NCBI RefSeq assembly: GCF_009755885.1 | Contig: NZ_VYIX01000003.1 | Span: 245,764-307,202 of the forward strand | Length of the DNA stretch: 61,439 bases | Direction of reading: 5' to 3' | From: Brachyspira sp. SAP_772 | GTDB lineage: Bacteria; Spirochaetota; Brachyspiria; Brachyspirales; Brachyspiraceae | Shown here: positions 45,263 to 54,475 of the stretch, piece by piece | Layout: each line of letters opens with the position of its first letter | How positions within the stretch are numbered: the stretch's first letter is position 1 | The notes under the pieces: generated by a model | Seen by the model: the letters and a program-made list of their open reading frames with translations, nothing else | Databases searched by the model: none | What the model was told of the DNA's origin: nothing | Program-made: the position numbers and the translations under genes

Positions 45263-46294
45263 TTATTTTTTATAACGACTGTATGTAAGTTTATCAACAT
45301 CACAATTAGCTTCTACTTCTATTCTTAAAGCCTGCTGATCTTTTTCAAATTTACCAGAATAAGGTCCTTTAGGGCAAGCTCTAACGCATTTTAAACAACC
45401 TTTACAATATTGATAATCGATACCCATCATGTTCATAGCTGTTTTATTAGGGTCTTTCCTGTCTGGTCCTTTTTCCCAAACGATACAAAGGTCAGGACAA
45501 ACAACTTCACAGTTAGCACAATCAATACAATTAGCAGGATTAAATACAGGTATATTACCAGTACGAGTAACTTGTAAGTCTTTTAAAGTAGAGTTACCAG
45601 CAGCACTGATGTATCCGCCTGTTAATTGGTTGTTTTTACCATATACAGGTTCTGGTTTTTTATAAGGAATATATGGATATTTGCCATCTGCTTTGAATTC
45701 TTTAACAACAGATTCACTTCCGCCTTTTCTGAAAGCCTCAATATTTGGCTCAACTAATTCAGCTTTTCTTCCGCCAAATTGTTTTCTAATTTGTTCTTCA
45801 AATTTAGCAGAATCTATGAAATCAAGCTGATTAACCATAGCACCCATAATAATAGTGTTAGCGGCTTGTGAAGGAAGTTTCAAATCATTAGCAATTTTTA
45901 TTGCATCAACACAAACTACTTTACCACCATGTAATTTAGCAAAATCTCTTGCCTCATCAGGTGTTTTATTAGTGTTAAAAATAACAATAGCATCTTCTTT
46001 AACGCCAGCTAAAGTAAGAGGGTTTTTAAGAAGATTCATGTGGAACACTGCCACTACGTGGGGTTCTTCTACAGTAGAGTTTACTCTAACTTCAGTTTCT
46101 GAAAACCTTACAAAAGATTTTACTGGAGAACCTTTCTTTTCTGAACCATAACTTGAGAATGCAGCACCATAGAAACCTTGAGTTAAAACGCCTACTTCTG
46201 CAAGCATTTTACCAGCACTATTAGCACCCATTCCACCGATACTTTCGAGACGAATCTCGAAAAATCCTAAATCATTGACTTTTGGGAGTTTCAC
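45263..46294 (-). CDS. 2-oxoacid:ferredoxin oxidoreductase, fused gamma-delta subunits
   Basis: A 343-aa fusion: the gamma domain (about 1-180, RLESIGGMGANSAGKMLAE) and, after a linker, a delta-type ferredoxin domain with two [4Fe-4S] motifs, CIDCANCEVVCPDLC near residue 255 and CKGCLKCVRACP near 295. It accepts electrons from the alpha-beta partner. The start is GTG at 46294, chosen because AAGGAG lies just before it. Promoter at 46363-46390. Both genes have stronger codon-choice regularity than neighbours, as expected for an abundant enzyme. Confidence 0.9.
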   Translation of the reverse strand: MKLPKVNDLGFFEIRLESIGGMGANSAGKMLAEVGVLTQGFYGAAFSSYGSEKKGSPVKSFVRFSETEVRVNSTVEEPHVVAVFHMNLLKNPLTLAGVKEDAIVIFNTNKTPDEARDFAKLHGGKVVCVDAIKIANDLKLPSQAANTIIMGAMVNQLDFIDSAKFEEQIRKQFGGRKAELVEPNIEAFRKGGSESVVKEFKADGKYPYIPYKKPEPVYGKNNQLTGGYISAAGNSTLKDLQVTRTGNIPVFNPANCIDCANCEVVCPDLCIVWEKGPDRKDPNKTAMNMMGIDYQYCKGCLKCVRACPKGPYSGKFEKDQQALRIEVEANCDVDKLTYSRYKK

Positions 46295-46362
46295 AGTTTT
46301 ATTCTCCTTTATTATTAAAATATGTGATTTTTGGGTTAATACTCTTATATATCAACCTATAT

Positions 46363-46390
46363 ATTCTACTACAAAATATATAAAAGTCAA
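46363..46390 (-). promoter_or_regulatory. Promoter of the fused oxidoreductase operon
   Basis: Minus strand: TTGACT, 16 bases, TAGAAT, leaving about 68 bases to the GTG start. Confidence 0.65.
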
Positions 46391-46485
46391 ATTAAATATT
46401 ATGAATATTTTATTTTTATCTATTTATTAATAAAAGTGCTGTTTGTTCATTTAATTATGAAATTATGAAAATACAAAAAAACATA

Positions 46486-46514
46486 TTGTTAAAAAAGTAT
46501 ATTTATATTGTAAT
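46486..46514 (+). promoter_or_regulatory. Possible promoter of the FGGY kinase
   Basis: TTGTTA, 17 bases, TGTAAT; each hexamer is imperfect. 42 bases before the ATG at 46557. Confidence 0.4.
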
Positions 46515-46556
46515 AAATACAAAAAAGAATATTCTATTAAATAATTAGGAGTTTAT

Positions 46557-48143
46557 ATGAAATATATAATTGGTGTAGATGTAGGAAGCGGAAGCGTGAG
46601 GGTTGGTATATTCTCTACTACAGGAGAAAGTATAATATTTAAAAGTAAAAACATAAAAATAAGAAAAACTGGAAATAATTTTGTAGAACAATCAAGTATG
46701 GATATTTGGGAAAGTCTTTGTTTTGTTATAAAAGAATCAATAAAAGAGGCTAAAATAGAGCCTAAAGATATAGTTTCTATGGGGTTTGATGCTACTTGTT
46801 CTCTTGTTGTATTAGATAAAGAGGATAAGCCTGTTAGTGTTAATCCTGATAACGATGATTATTGGAATATTATAATGTGGATGGATCACAGGGCTTATGA
46901 AGAGGCAGAATTTATAAACTCTAAAGATTATAATGTATTAAAGTATGTGGGCGGTAAAATTAGCGTAGAAATGGAAATGCCTAAGATTTTATGGCTCAAA
47001 AAAAATCTAAACTCTTCATATAAAAGAATAGATAAATTTTTCGATTTAGCTGATTTTTTACAATACAAAGCATGCGGCTCTTCAATAAGAAGTTCTTGTA
47101 CTTTAGGATGCAAATGGACTTATTTGGTGCATGAAAACAGGTGGGATAAAGATTTTTTAAAAGATATAGGGCTTGATGATTTATTAGAAGGAGACAAAAT
47201 AGGCTCAATTGTTAAAGAACCGGGCTCTTTAGCTGGCAATTTAACAGCTGAAAGTGCTAGAGAATTGGGATTACATGAAGGGGTAAAGGTAGCTGTAGGT
47301 ATGATAGATGCTCATGCTGGCGGTTTAGGTTCCTTAAGAGATGAGGCTGATGATGTTATGGTGGTAGTAGCTGGAACTTCTGCTTGCCACATGATGAACA
47401 GAAACGATTCTACCTTTATAAACGGTATATGGGGACCTTATTATAATGCTATGGTTTCTAAGATGTGGCTTAATGAAGGAGGTCAAAGTGCTTATGGAAG
47501 CTTATTAGACTATACTTTAAGAAGTCATTCCTATTATAATACTATACTAAAAGAAGTTGATGGGGTACATAATAAAATCTACGATATTTTAAATAAAGAA
47601 GTAGAAAGATTAAGAGATATAAACCCTTTTACAATCAAAGATTTAAATGTATTAGACTATCATTATGGCAACAGATCCCCTAGGGCTGATGCTAAAGCGA
47701 GGGGAATGATTGTTGGTATAGATATGGCTGAAGATTTAGAATCTATGGCGAAAATATATTGGGCTGTTATTGACAGTATTTGTTTCGGTACCAAACACAT
47801 TATAGATACTTCTAGAAATAATGGCTATAAAATCAATGATATAATAGTTTGCGGCGGTTTAACTAAAAATCCTTTATATATGAAAGAATTAGCAAATATA
47901 TGCAATCAAGATATTTATTTTGCAGGGCATGATGAGGCTGTTGTATTGGGAAGTGCGATTATTGCTGCTATAGCTTCTGATATATACCCTACATATAAAG
48001 AAGCTTTAAGTAATATGGGTAAGTTAGGAAATAAAGTTGAGCCTGATAATAACTTAAAAGAATACTACAATAAAAAATATGAAATATATTTAACTATGTA
48101 TGAAGACAAAATAAAATATGAAGACATTATGAAAGATTTTTAG
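46557..48143 (+). CDS. FGGY-family carbohydrate kinase (ribulokinase-like)
   Basis: A 528-aa sugar kinase. Seen: YIIGVDVGSGSVRVGIF (phosphate-1 region), NFVEQSSMDIWESLCFVIKE, GFDATCSLVVLD, WMDHRAYEEAEFIN, the IDAHAGGLGSL region, VVVAGTSACHMM and IIVCGGLTKNPLYMKELANI. The GFDATCSLV segment resembles FGGY-type D-ribulose kinases. It stands alone, with TAGGAGTTTAT before the ATG. No ribose- or arabinose-pathway neighbour, so the true pentose is not known. Confidence 0.85.
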   Translation: MKYIIGVDVGSGSVRVGIFSTTGESIIFKSKNIKIRKTGNNFVEQSSMDIWESLCFVIKESIKEAKIEPKDIVSMGFDATCSLVVLDKEDKPVSVNPDNDDYWNIIMWMDHRAYEEAEFINSKDYNVLKYVGGKISVEMEMPKILWLKKNLNSSYKRIDKFFDLADFLQYKACGSSIRSSCTLGCKWTYLVHENRWDKDFLKDIGLDDLLEGDKIGSIVKEPGSLAGNLTAESARELGLHEGVKVAVGMIDAHAGGLGSLRDEADDVMVVVAGTSACHMMNRNDSTFINGIWGPYYNAMVSKMWLNEGGQSAYGSLLDYTLRSHSYYNTILKEVDGVHNKIYDILNKEVERLRDINPFTIKDLNVLDYHYGNRSPRADAKARGMIVGIDMAEDLESMAKIYWAVIDSICFGTKHIIDTSRNNGYKINDIIVCGGLTKNPLYMKELANICNQDIYFAGHDEAVVLGSAIIAAIASDIYPTYKEALSNMGKLGNKVEPDNNLKEYYNKKYEIYLTMYEDKIKYEDIMKDF

Positions 48144-48259
48144 ATAAATATTTATAAAATTATATTTTTTATATTACAGAAAACCTATTTTCTTTTAGGA
48201 TTTAAAATAATAAAATTAGGGCAAAGTATATTAAGAACTTTAAAAATCTCAAAATTTGT

Positions 48260-48288
48260 TTGACATACCTAAAAAATTATAATACTAT
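48260..48288 (+). promoter_or_regulatory. Promoter of the chemotaxis receptor
   Basis: TTGACA, 17 bases, TACTAT. Its expected start point (about 48295) leaves a normal leader only if translation starts at 48333, which supports that choice. Confidence 0.6.
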
Positions 48289-48332
48289 ATACCATATATA
48301 GGTAAATGAAAAATAATAGAGAGTCTAATAAA

Positions 48333-50174
48333 ATGAAAAATAAATTTAATAGTTTAACAATACAAATCCCTATGGCAATTAATATATTTATTACTTCATT
48401 GCTATTTATATCAATATTCACATTAGTAAGTATGTCTTCTAAAGCCATAGATAAAGCAAATTATGATGGTTTTCAAACAACTGTAAAAGGATATACAACT
48501 TTTATAAATTCTTGGTCTGAAAATCAGCTTGTATTAGCAGATACTTATTCTTCATTATCATTTGTAATTAATTATATGATACAAAGAAATGTTGAAGCAG
48601 AAGCTAATATGCTAACTGTATTAGGATTAATGGGGGCAAAAAACCCTTATGTAATTAGTTTATCATTGGTAGAAAAAGACAGCACTATTATAAACAGCTC
48701 ATCAAAGGCAGATGATATAAGCGGAAAAAAAATATCTGAATTGTTTCCAGATTTATGGCAAAAATTTGACAGTGTAAAAAAACCTACATTGTCAGACAAT
48801 ATATATAAAAATAAAGATGGTAAATGGATTATAGGTTGTATATCTCCTGTACTTTCAAGAACGGATCAAAGTTATTTGGGGGCTATGCTTGTAATATTGG
48901 ATTGGTCTAAGGTTGTTGATGAGATGCTAATTAATATTGGAGATAATTTTGATAATGATAGAAGAATTTTTATTATTAATCAAAAAAATATTATAATGCA
49001 TAATTTATTAGAGAATATTGGAAAAGAATTTCCAGTTGAATTTAATAATGTAATTAATGAAAAAGAAGGATATCTATCATTTACAGAATCATCTGTAGAG
49101 AAATCATGCTTCTTTTACTCTGCTAATACCCTTCCTTGGAAATTAGCAATTGCCATACCAAATAAATTATTAAATCAAAATAGAAATCAATTAATAATTA
49201 CTGGAATTATTATAGGAATCATAGGAATTATTATTGGATATGTAATAGGATACTTCTATACAAAAATAAAAATTTCACCTCTAAAAATTGTAGCAAAAGA
49301 GGCAAAAGATATGTCAAAAGGAAACTTTGTATTAGAAGATCATAAATTCCAAAATAATGAAATAGGTGAAATAGCAGATTCTTTTAGAGAGATGAGAGAT
49401 GCTCTATCTAATATAATTAATGAAGTTAACAACACTTCTCAAAAGATTAATGAATCAGCTTTAACATTATCTAGAGGAAGCGATGATTTAGAGAGAAGAA
49501 CAGAAGAGCAAGCAAGCAGTTTGGAAGAAACTTCATCTGCAATACATCAAATGGCTTCTACAATAAAAAGCTCTACATCAAACTCTCTAGAAGGCAATAA
49601 TATGATGGCATCATCTAAAGAAGCTGTAGAAAATGGTGCTAGAAGTATATCTGCAACTACAACAAATATAGAAGAAGTTTATGAAGACAGTGAAAAAATT
49701 AAAAGCATAACAAAAACAATAGAAGATATAGCTTTTCAAACTAACATACTTGCCCTTAATGCATCTGTAGAGGCTGCACGTGCAGGAGAACATGGAAAAG
49801 GTTTTGCTGTTGTAGCTTCAGAAGTAAGAAACTTAGCTCAAAATGCACAAACCTCTGCTAAAGATATAACATTATTAATAGACAACATATACGAAAAAAT
49901 TAACAAATCTGCAGAAACTGCTAGAGAATCTAAATTAATATTTGATGATATACAATCAAAAGTAGAAAATACCGCTAAAATAATGAATGAAATAAGCACA
50001 ACTGCCTTAGAACAAGAAACTTCTATAGAGCATATAAATACATCTATATCAAAAATAGATGATATTACAAATAAAAATGTTGCTTTGGTAGATGAGACAG
50101 CTATATCATCAAAAGAAATTTTAGAACAAGCACAAAATTTGCAAGAATTAATGAAATTCTTTAAGATGAATTAA
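48333..50174 (+). CDS. Methyl-accepting chemotaxis protein
   Basis: Chemoreceptor of about 613 aa. A membrane helix near the N-terminus and a second at about 297-318 ([21 protein letters not shown]) flank a dCache-like periplasmic sensor of about 250 residues, followed by HAMP and a signalling coiled coil. The hairpin tip [37 protein letters not shown] is strongly conserved. The frame extends to an ATG at 48306, but I prefer 48333 on promoter spacing and an AGAGAG site. No CheR-binding pentapeptide at the C-terminus. Monocistronic, so the ligand is unknown. Confidence 0.92.
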   Translation: MKNKFNSLTIQIPMAINIFITSLLFISIFTLVSMSSKAIDKANYDGFQTTVKGYTTFINSWSENQLVLADTYSSLSFVINYMIQRNVEAEANMLTVLGLMGAKNPYVISLSLVEKDSTIINSSSKADDISGKKISELFPDLWQKFDSVKKPTLSDNIYKNKDGKWIIGCISPVLSRTDQSYLGAMLVILDWSKVVDEMLINIGDNFDNDRRIFIINQKNIIMHNLLENIGKEFPVEFNNVINEKEGYLSFTESSVEKSCFFYSANTLPWKLAIAIPNKLLNQNRNQLIITGIIIGIIGIIIGYVIGYFYTKIKISPLKIVAKEAKDMSKGNFVLEDHKFQNNEIGEIADSFREMRDALSNIINEVNNTSQKINESALTLSRGSDDLERRTEEQASSLEETSSAIHQMASTIKSSTSNSLEGNNMMASSKEAVENGARSISATTTNIEEVYEDSEKIKSITKTIEDIAFQTNILALNASVEAARAGEHGKGFAVVASEVRNLAQNAQTSAKDITLLIDNIYEKINKSAETARESKLIFDDIQSKVENTAKIMNEISTTALEQETSIEHINTSISKIDDITNKNVALVDETAISSKEILEQAQNLQELMKFFKMN

Positions 50175-50255
50175 TTAATAAAAAATTGACATTAAAAATT
50201 ATTATATATATAATCTTTTATATAAATAATAATTCTTGGAGAATTGGAGAAAACG

Positions 50256-50666
50256 ATGAAAAAAACATTATATATAATTTTTGCTTTATCAATGCTAATT
50301 ACTTCTTATGCTTATTCTAAATCTGTTGCAATAAGTGAAGTTCCTAAAAGTGCTATAGCATTTGCTGATAAATATTTTCCAGATAATTATTTATATAGAG
50401 CTTCTGAAATGTCTGGTACGTATATTTTAATATTCAAAGGCGGATTAAAAATATATGTAAACAATAGAGGAGAATGGGGCACTATAAGCGGCGGAGGAAA
50501 TGAAATATCTATAGATTATCTTGAAGAGAATATAAAAAACGCTATAAAGAAAGAATTTCCAAATGAAAAAGTTATATATATACAGAAAAAAAGTAAAGAT
50601 TACAAAATTGAATTCAAAAATAGACAAAAAATTACTATAGACTTTGACGGAAATATTAAAAAATAA
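50256..50666 (+). CDS. Exported PepSY-like small protein
   Basis: A 136-aa protein with a signal peptide (KKTLYIIFALSMLITSYAYS). The rest resembles the PepSY-like (DUF2874) fold: AIAFADKYFPDNYLYRASEMSGTYILIFKGG, VNNRGEWGTISGGG, and VIYIQKKSKDYKIEF. The ATG at 50256 follows TTGGAGA; the frame runs to a TTG at 50244 overlapping the site. It resembles the protein at 51870-52304 in layout and motifs. Convergent with the GT28 gene, whose stop codon is 3 bases away. Confidence 0.72.
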   Translation: MKKTLYIIFALSMLITSYAYSKSVAISEVPKSAIAFADKYFPDNYLYRASEMSGTYILIFKGGLKIYVNNRGEWGTISGGGNEISIDYLEENIKNAIKKEFPNEKVIYIQKKSKDYKIEFKNRQKITIDFDGNIKK

Positions 50667-50668
50667 AA

Positions 50669-51781
50669 TTAAATATTATCTGCTAAATATTTAACAATAT
50701 CATCTCTTACATTTCTGCCATAATAATCAAATTGTGCCTCTCGCATTTTTACAAGTTTTTCTCTATTATTAGCGATAAGTAAATCTATTTTGTTAAATAT
50801 ATCATCTGTAGATTTTGAATCTAAACCTAAACCATTTTGCTGTATATAAATAGGATTCTCTTCTTCCTGACCAGGCAAAGCCCCCATAGATACTATTGGG
50901 ATAATACAATTAACTGCCTCTATTATAGCTGTAGGGCCTGATCTTGTTATCAATATATCATTCTCATGAAAAAGTTTTGCTATATCTTGTGTGTAGCCTA
51001 TTATCTGAGGACTATAACTCCTTGAAGAATAAAATTGAGTTAGCTTATTGTATGTACTCTTATTTCTTCCGCATACTATTGTAACTTCACAATTATATCT
51101 GCTATAGAGATTTTTTATTATATATAGAAGTCTTTTAGTTTTTTCAGAATTGTTTAGTATTAATATTTTTAGTTTTCCGTCAATATTTGTATTTTTAATA
51201 ATCTCTTCTTTGCTTGCAAAAGGGGCTGTAAAACCATCTCTTACAGGAAGACCAAATGTTATAAGCTTTTCTCTATCTATTCCATTTTTTATCATATATT
51301 CTGTAGCTTCTTTTGATGGGCTTATTATTTTATCTGCCCTATTATCAAACCAAATCTTTGTTATTGTAATCAAATCTGTAATAAGTATAAAAAACTTCAC
51401 ATCCAACTTATTTTTCTCTATGATATTTAATAAACTTCCGCTAAAAAGAGGATGAACATTTAAAATTAAATCTGGCTTATATTCTTTATAAATCTTTAAA
51501 AAACTTCTCTTAATTGTTATAGAATTATTTCTATTAATAAAATCTTTATTTTTAAATGAAAACTTAAAAATATTCTCCCAAAGTTTAGGAAAATATTTTA
51601 CACACTGATTATAAAGTCTCTCTCCTGCTAATAAATCAGGTCCGCCTAAAGTAAAACCATTAACTACTTTTATTTCAATGCTATCTTTATATAATCTTTC
51701 AAATCCCTGAATAAGTGCGGTATGTACACTTTTATGTCCATGACCTGTATATTCTGAAGATATTATAAGTATTTTTTTCAT
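50669..51781 (-). CDS. GT28 glycosyltransferase, MGDG-synthase/UgtP-like
   Basis: A 370-aa glycosyltransferase of the GT28 type that makes glycosyl-diacylglycerols. Seen: MKKILIISSEYTGHGHKSVHTALIQGFE, KPDLILNVHPLFSGSLL, GLPVRDGF and ILITRSGPTAIIEAVNCIIPIV followed by ALPGQEEENPIYIQQNGLG (sugar-nucleotide binding). The enzyme would use UDP-galactose or UDP-glucose and diacylglycerol at the inner membrane. Promoter at 51828-51855. It lies between two PepSY-like genes. Confidence 0.84.
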   Translation of the reverse strand: MKKILIISSEYTGHGHKSVHTALIQGFERLYKDSIEIKVVNGFTLGGPDLLAGERLYNQCVKYFPKLWENIFKFSFKNKDFINRNNSITIKRSFLKIYKEYKPDLILNVHPLFSGSLLNIIEKNKLDVKFFILITDLITITKIWFDNRADKIISPSKEATEYMIKNGIDREKLITFGLPVRDGFTAPFASKEEIIKNTNIDGKLKILILNNSEKTKRLLYIIKNLYSRYNCEVTIVCGRNKSTYNKLTQFYSSRSYSPQIIGYTQDIAKLFHENDILITRSGPTAIIEAVNCIIPIVSMGALPGQEEENPIYIQQNGLGLDSKSTDDIFNKIDLLIANNREKLVKMREAQFDYYGRNVRDDIVKYLADNI

Positions 51782-51827
51782 TTTTTTACCTTTTACATAA
51801 CTATTAATATATCATTAATATATTAAT

Positions 51828-51855
51828 ATTATAATAAAATGAAATCTTTTGTCAA
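51828..51855 (-). promoter_or_regulatory. Promoter of the GT28 gene
   Basis: Minus strand: TTGACA, 16 bases, TATAAT. Exact hexamers, 46 bases before the ATG. Confidence 0.75.
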
Positions 51856-51869
51856 TCTAATTAATTATT

Positions 51870-52304
51870 TTAAATTATATTTCCTTCTTTATCAAAAGAA
51901 ATTATTTTTCCATCATCAACTTTAAATTGATAGCCTTTAGATTTTTTATATATTGAGTTTATTTTGTTATATTTTTCTTTTATAGTGTTTATAATATTTG
52001 AAGGAATAAACTTATTTGCTTTTTCAAATGATATTATATTTCTATTGCCTATAATATTAATCCATTCACCCTTATAATTAAAATGTATAGAACTTCCGCC
52101 TTTAAATACTACAATATAAGTGTTACCACTCATTAAAGTATGATGAATAGTATAATCATTAAAATTATTTTCTATAAATTCTTTTGATAAATCTGGTATC
52201 CTCTCATAAGGTATTGGATTAAAATGTCCGCCGTCATCATCAAAAAATATATAGCCTGAGCTAAAAAAACTTAAAAATAGTAAAAATAAATAAAGCTTTT
52301 TCAT
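51870..52304 (-). CDS. Exported PepSY-like small protein, second copy
   Basis: A 144-aa exported protein with a hydrophobic leader (KKLYLFLLFLSFFSSGY), an acidic stretch DDDGG, and a PepSY-like body: TLMSGNTYIVVFKGGSSIHFNYKGEWINIIG, YKKSKGYQFKVDDGKIISFDKEGNI. It shares the FKGG...KGEW...KSKxY...F-x-G-N layout with the protein at 50256. The two flank the GT28 gene but on different strands, so the pair is not a simple tandem copy. Role unknown. Confidence 0.7.
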   Translation of the reverse strand: MKKLYLFLLFLSFFSSGYIFFDDDGGHFNPIPYERIPDLSKEFIENNFNDYTIHHTLMSGNTYIVVFKGGSSIHFNYKGEWINIIGNRNIISFEKANKFIPSNIINTIKEKYNKINSIYKKSKGYQFKVDDGKIISFDKEGNII

Positions 52305-52365
52305 TATTAATTTTCTCTATTATATTTATTATATAACTAATATATTAAATATAATAAAATATTTG

Positions 52366-52860
52366 TTATATTGTTTCAGCTTTTTTCCAAATATTATTAA
52401 GTTTATCTTGCAAAATAAGCGAAGATGCATTTATTATATAAATAAGGCTAAAAGGTATAACTCTTAAAATAGTAAAAATTCTATCAATATCATCATCTGT
52501 ATAATTAGCACTAAGTGCAAAAATAATAATGCTAAATATTATATTAAAAAACAAAGCAATAAAAATAACAATATCTATCAAAACTATCATAACAGTTTTA
52601 TCTTCAGTGTTATTCATTCCAATTTGAGTAGGCATTTCTTTATACACTATCTTACCATACTTGTAATACCAATATTTAAAATAAAGCCCGCAAGTAAAAA
52701 ATCCAAATAATACTTCAATTAATGGGTTAATATCTTCTTTACCTGTGAAATCTTTTATTTCTGTTGTAGTTTTATATATCCAATAATAATAAAATAATCC
52801 ACAGGTAAGTATATTAAGCAAAAGAAGTAAAGGAATTGGAAAGATTACTCCTTTTTTCAT
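52366..52860 (-). CDS. DUF4234-family membrane protein
   Basis: A 164-aa protein with four predicted membrane helices: two early ones in the family motif pattern (LLNILTCGLFYYYWIYKTTTEIKDFTGKEDI and FGFFTCGLYFKYWYYKYGK), a third at about 93-115 and a fourth at about 133-150. This is the DUF4234 pattern; function unknown. It lies 28 bases after lysC and is likely cotranscribed with it. Confidence 0.78.
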   Translation of the reverse strand: MKKGVIFPIPLLLLLNILTCGLFYYYWIYKTTTEIKDFTGKEDINPLIEVLFGFFTCGLYFKYWYYKYGKIVYKEMPTQIGMNNTEDKTVMIVLIDIVIFIALFFNIIFSIIIFALSANYTDDDIDRIFTILRVIPFSLIYIINASSLILQDKLNNIWKKAETI

Positions 52861-52888
52861 AAAAATTTTTTCTCCGAATTATTCCTAA

Positions 52889-54244
52889 TTATTGCTCAGT
52901 AAAAAAAGCTTTATATAAAGCATTAATAGCCTTATTTAAATCTTTTTCTTTTACCCCTATCATAATACTAGCTTCACTAATACTCTGGTTAAGCATTTCA
53001 ATATTAACATTAGCCTTCTCAATAGCATTCATAGCCCTAGCAGAAATACCAATAACCTCCTGCATTCCCTCTCCAACAAGCATTACTAAAGCTAATTCAT
53101 TATCAAAGAAAACATTATCCACATTAAGCTCATCACGTACCCTTTCATAAATGCGTTTTTCTTTATCTGCTGTTAAAGTAGAACCTCTAACTATTACAGA
53201 TATATTATCTATACCAGAAGGAGCGTGCTGATATGGTATGCCTTCATCTTCTATTATCTCTAATAATTTTCTGCCAAAACCAACTTCCCTATTCATAAGA
53301 TATTTACTAACATAAAGACAAGAAAAGTCAGATTCTCCAGAAACACCAACAACAGGATTTTTTAATTTATCTCTTTTAGCAACTATTCTAGTACCTTTAG
53401 AAGCAGTGTTATTAGTATTAAGTATATGAACAGGTATATTAGCTTCATAAACAGGCTGAAGTGCCTCTGCATGAAGAACATTAAAACCGCCATAACTAAG
53501 CTCACGCATCTCTCTATATGTAAACTCATCTATAAGCTTAGGATTATCCACTATACTAGGAGAAGCAGCCAAAACTCCATCTACATCAGTAAAGTTTTCA
53601 TATACTTCAGCTTCTACTGCCTTAGCAAGTATAGAACCTGTAATATCGCTTCCGCCCCTCGGGAAAGTTACAACATCTCCCTTTTGTGTATATCCAAAAA
53701 ATCCGGGAAAAACTACTATAGCACTTTCATCTTTTAATTTAGCAAGATTCTTATAAGAAATATCAAGCACAGCAGCATTTCCAAACTCTTCTGATAATAA
53801 CAACCCAGCATCTTTTGGATTAACATATTTTGCCTCTACTCCTAAACTATTAATATATGAAGCTACTACTTTAGCATTAATATCTTCTCCAAGAGCCTTA
53901 ACCCCATCTGTAAACTTCACAGCAATACTTTTATCTTCTGATATTCTATTTTTTATGTCACTGTCGATTTCTTCTAAAAGCGAATGTGATAAACCTAAAT
54001 CATCTATTATGCTTTTAAATCTCTCTAGTATTATCTTTAATTCATGATTACCGTCTTTTCCAGCAAGTATTGCATCAGCAAGTGCTATAAGCAAATCTGT
54101 AACCTTTGTATCTTCTTTTACCCTCTTACCCGGTGCAGAAACTACAACTATTCTTCTATCTTTATCAGATAAAACTATATCTACAACTTTTTTTATTTGT
54201 ACAGCATTAGCAAGCGAAGAGCCTCCAAATTTTGCCACTTTCAT
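52889..54244 (-). CDS. lysC: Aspartate kinase
   Basis: First enzyme of the aspartate-family pathway (Lys/Thr/Met), phosphorylating aspartate. The 451-aa protein has MKVAKFGGSSLANAVQIKKV, VVVSAPGKR, FPRGGSDITGSILAKAVEAEVYENFTDVDGV, and two C-terminal ACT domains (VGVSGESDFSCLYVSKYL and IGISARAMNAIEKANVNIEMLNQSISEASIMIGV), which usually bind lysine or threonine as feedback inhibitor. GGAGGATATTAAATA precedes the ATG. No riboswitch is evident in its leader. Confidence 0.93.
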   Translation of the reverse strand: MKVAKFGGSSLANAVQIKKVVDIVLSDKDRRIVVVSAPGKRVKEDTKVTDLLIALADAILAGKDGNHELKIILERFKSIIDDLGLSHSLLEEIDSDIKNRISEDKSIAVKFTDGVKALGEDINAKVVASYINSLGVEAKYVNPKDAGLLLSEEFGNAAVLDISYKNLAKLKDESAIVVFPGFFGYTQKGDVVTFPRGGSDITGSILAKAVEAEVYENFTDVDGVLAASPSIVDNPKLIDEFTYREMRELSYGGFNVLHAEALQPVYEANIPVHILNTNNTASKGTRIVAKRDKLKNPVVGVSGESDFSCLYVSKYLMNREVGFGRKLLEIIEDEGIPYQHAPSGIDNISVIVRGSTLTADKEKRIYERVRDELNVDNVFFDNELALVMLVGEGMQEVIGISARAMNAIEKANVNIEMLNQSISEASIMIGVKEKDLNKAINALYKAFFTEQ

Positions 54245-54475
54245 TATTTAATATCCTCCGTAAAAACACAAATATATTACTATTTATAATAACATAAATA
54301 ATACTTTTATTCAATTATCAATTAAAAAATTATTAAAATAATAATACGGAATTTTATGTTTAATAATTAATGAATTATTATATTAGAGAATTAAGCAATA
54401 TATTTTCATAATTTAATTATATAACTAAAATGACGAAAATAGTTAATTGTATAGCTGTGTAGAGTGTAATAAAAT

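Noticed and set aside
54245-54475. Lysine riboswitch before aspartate kinase
   Set aside because: I could not see the needed conserved junctions in this A/T-rich gap.
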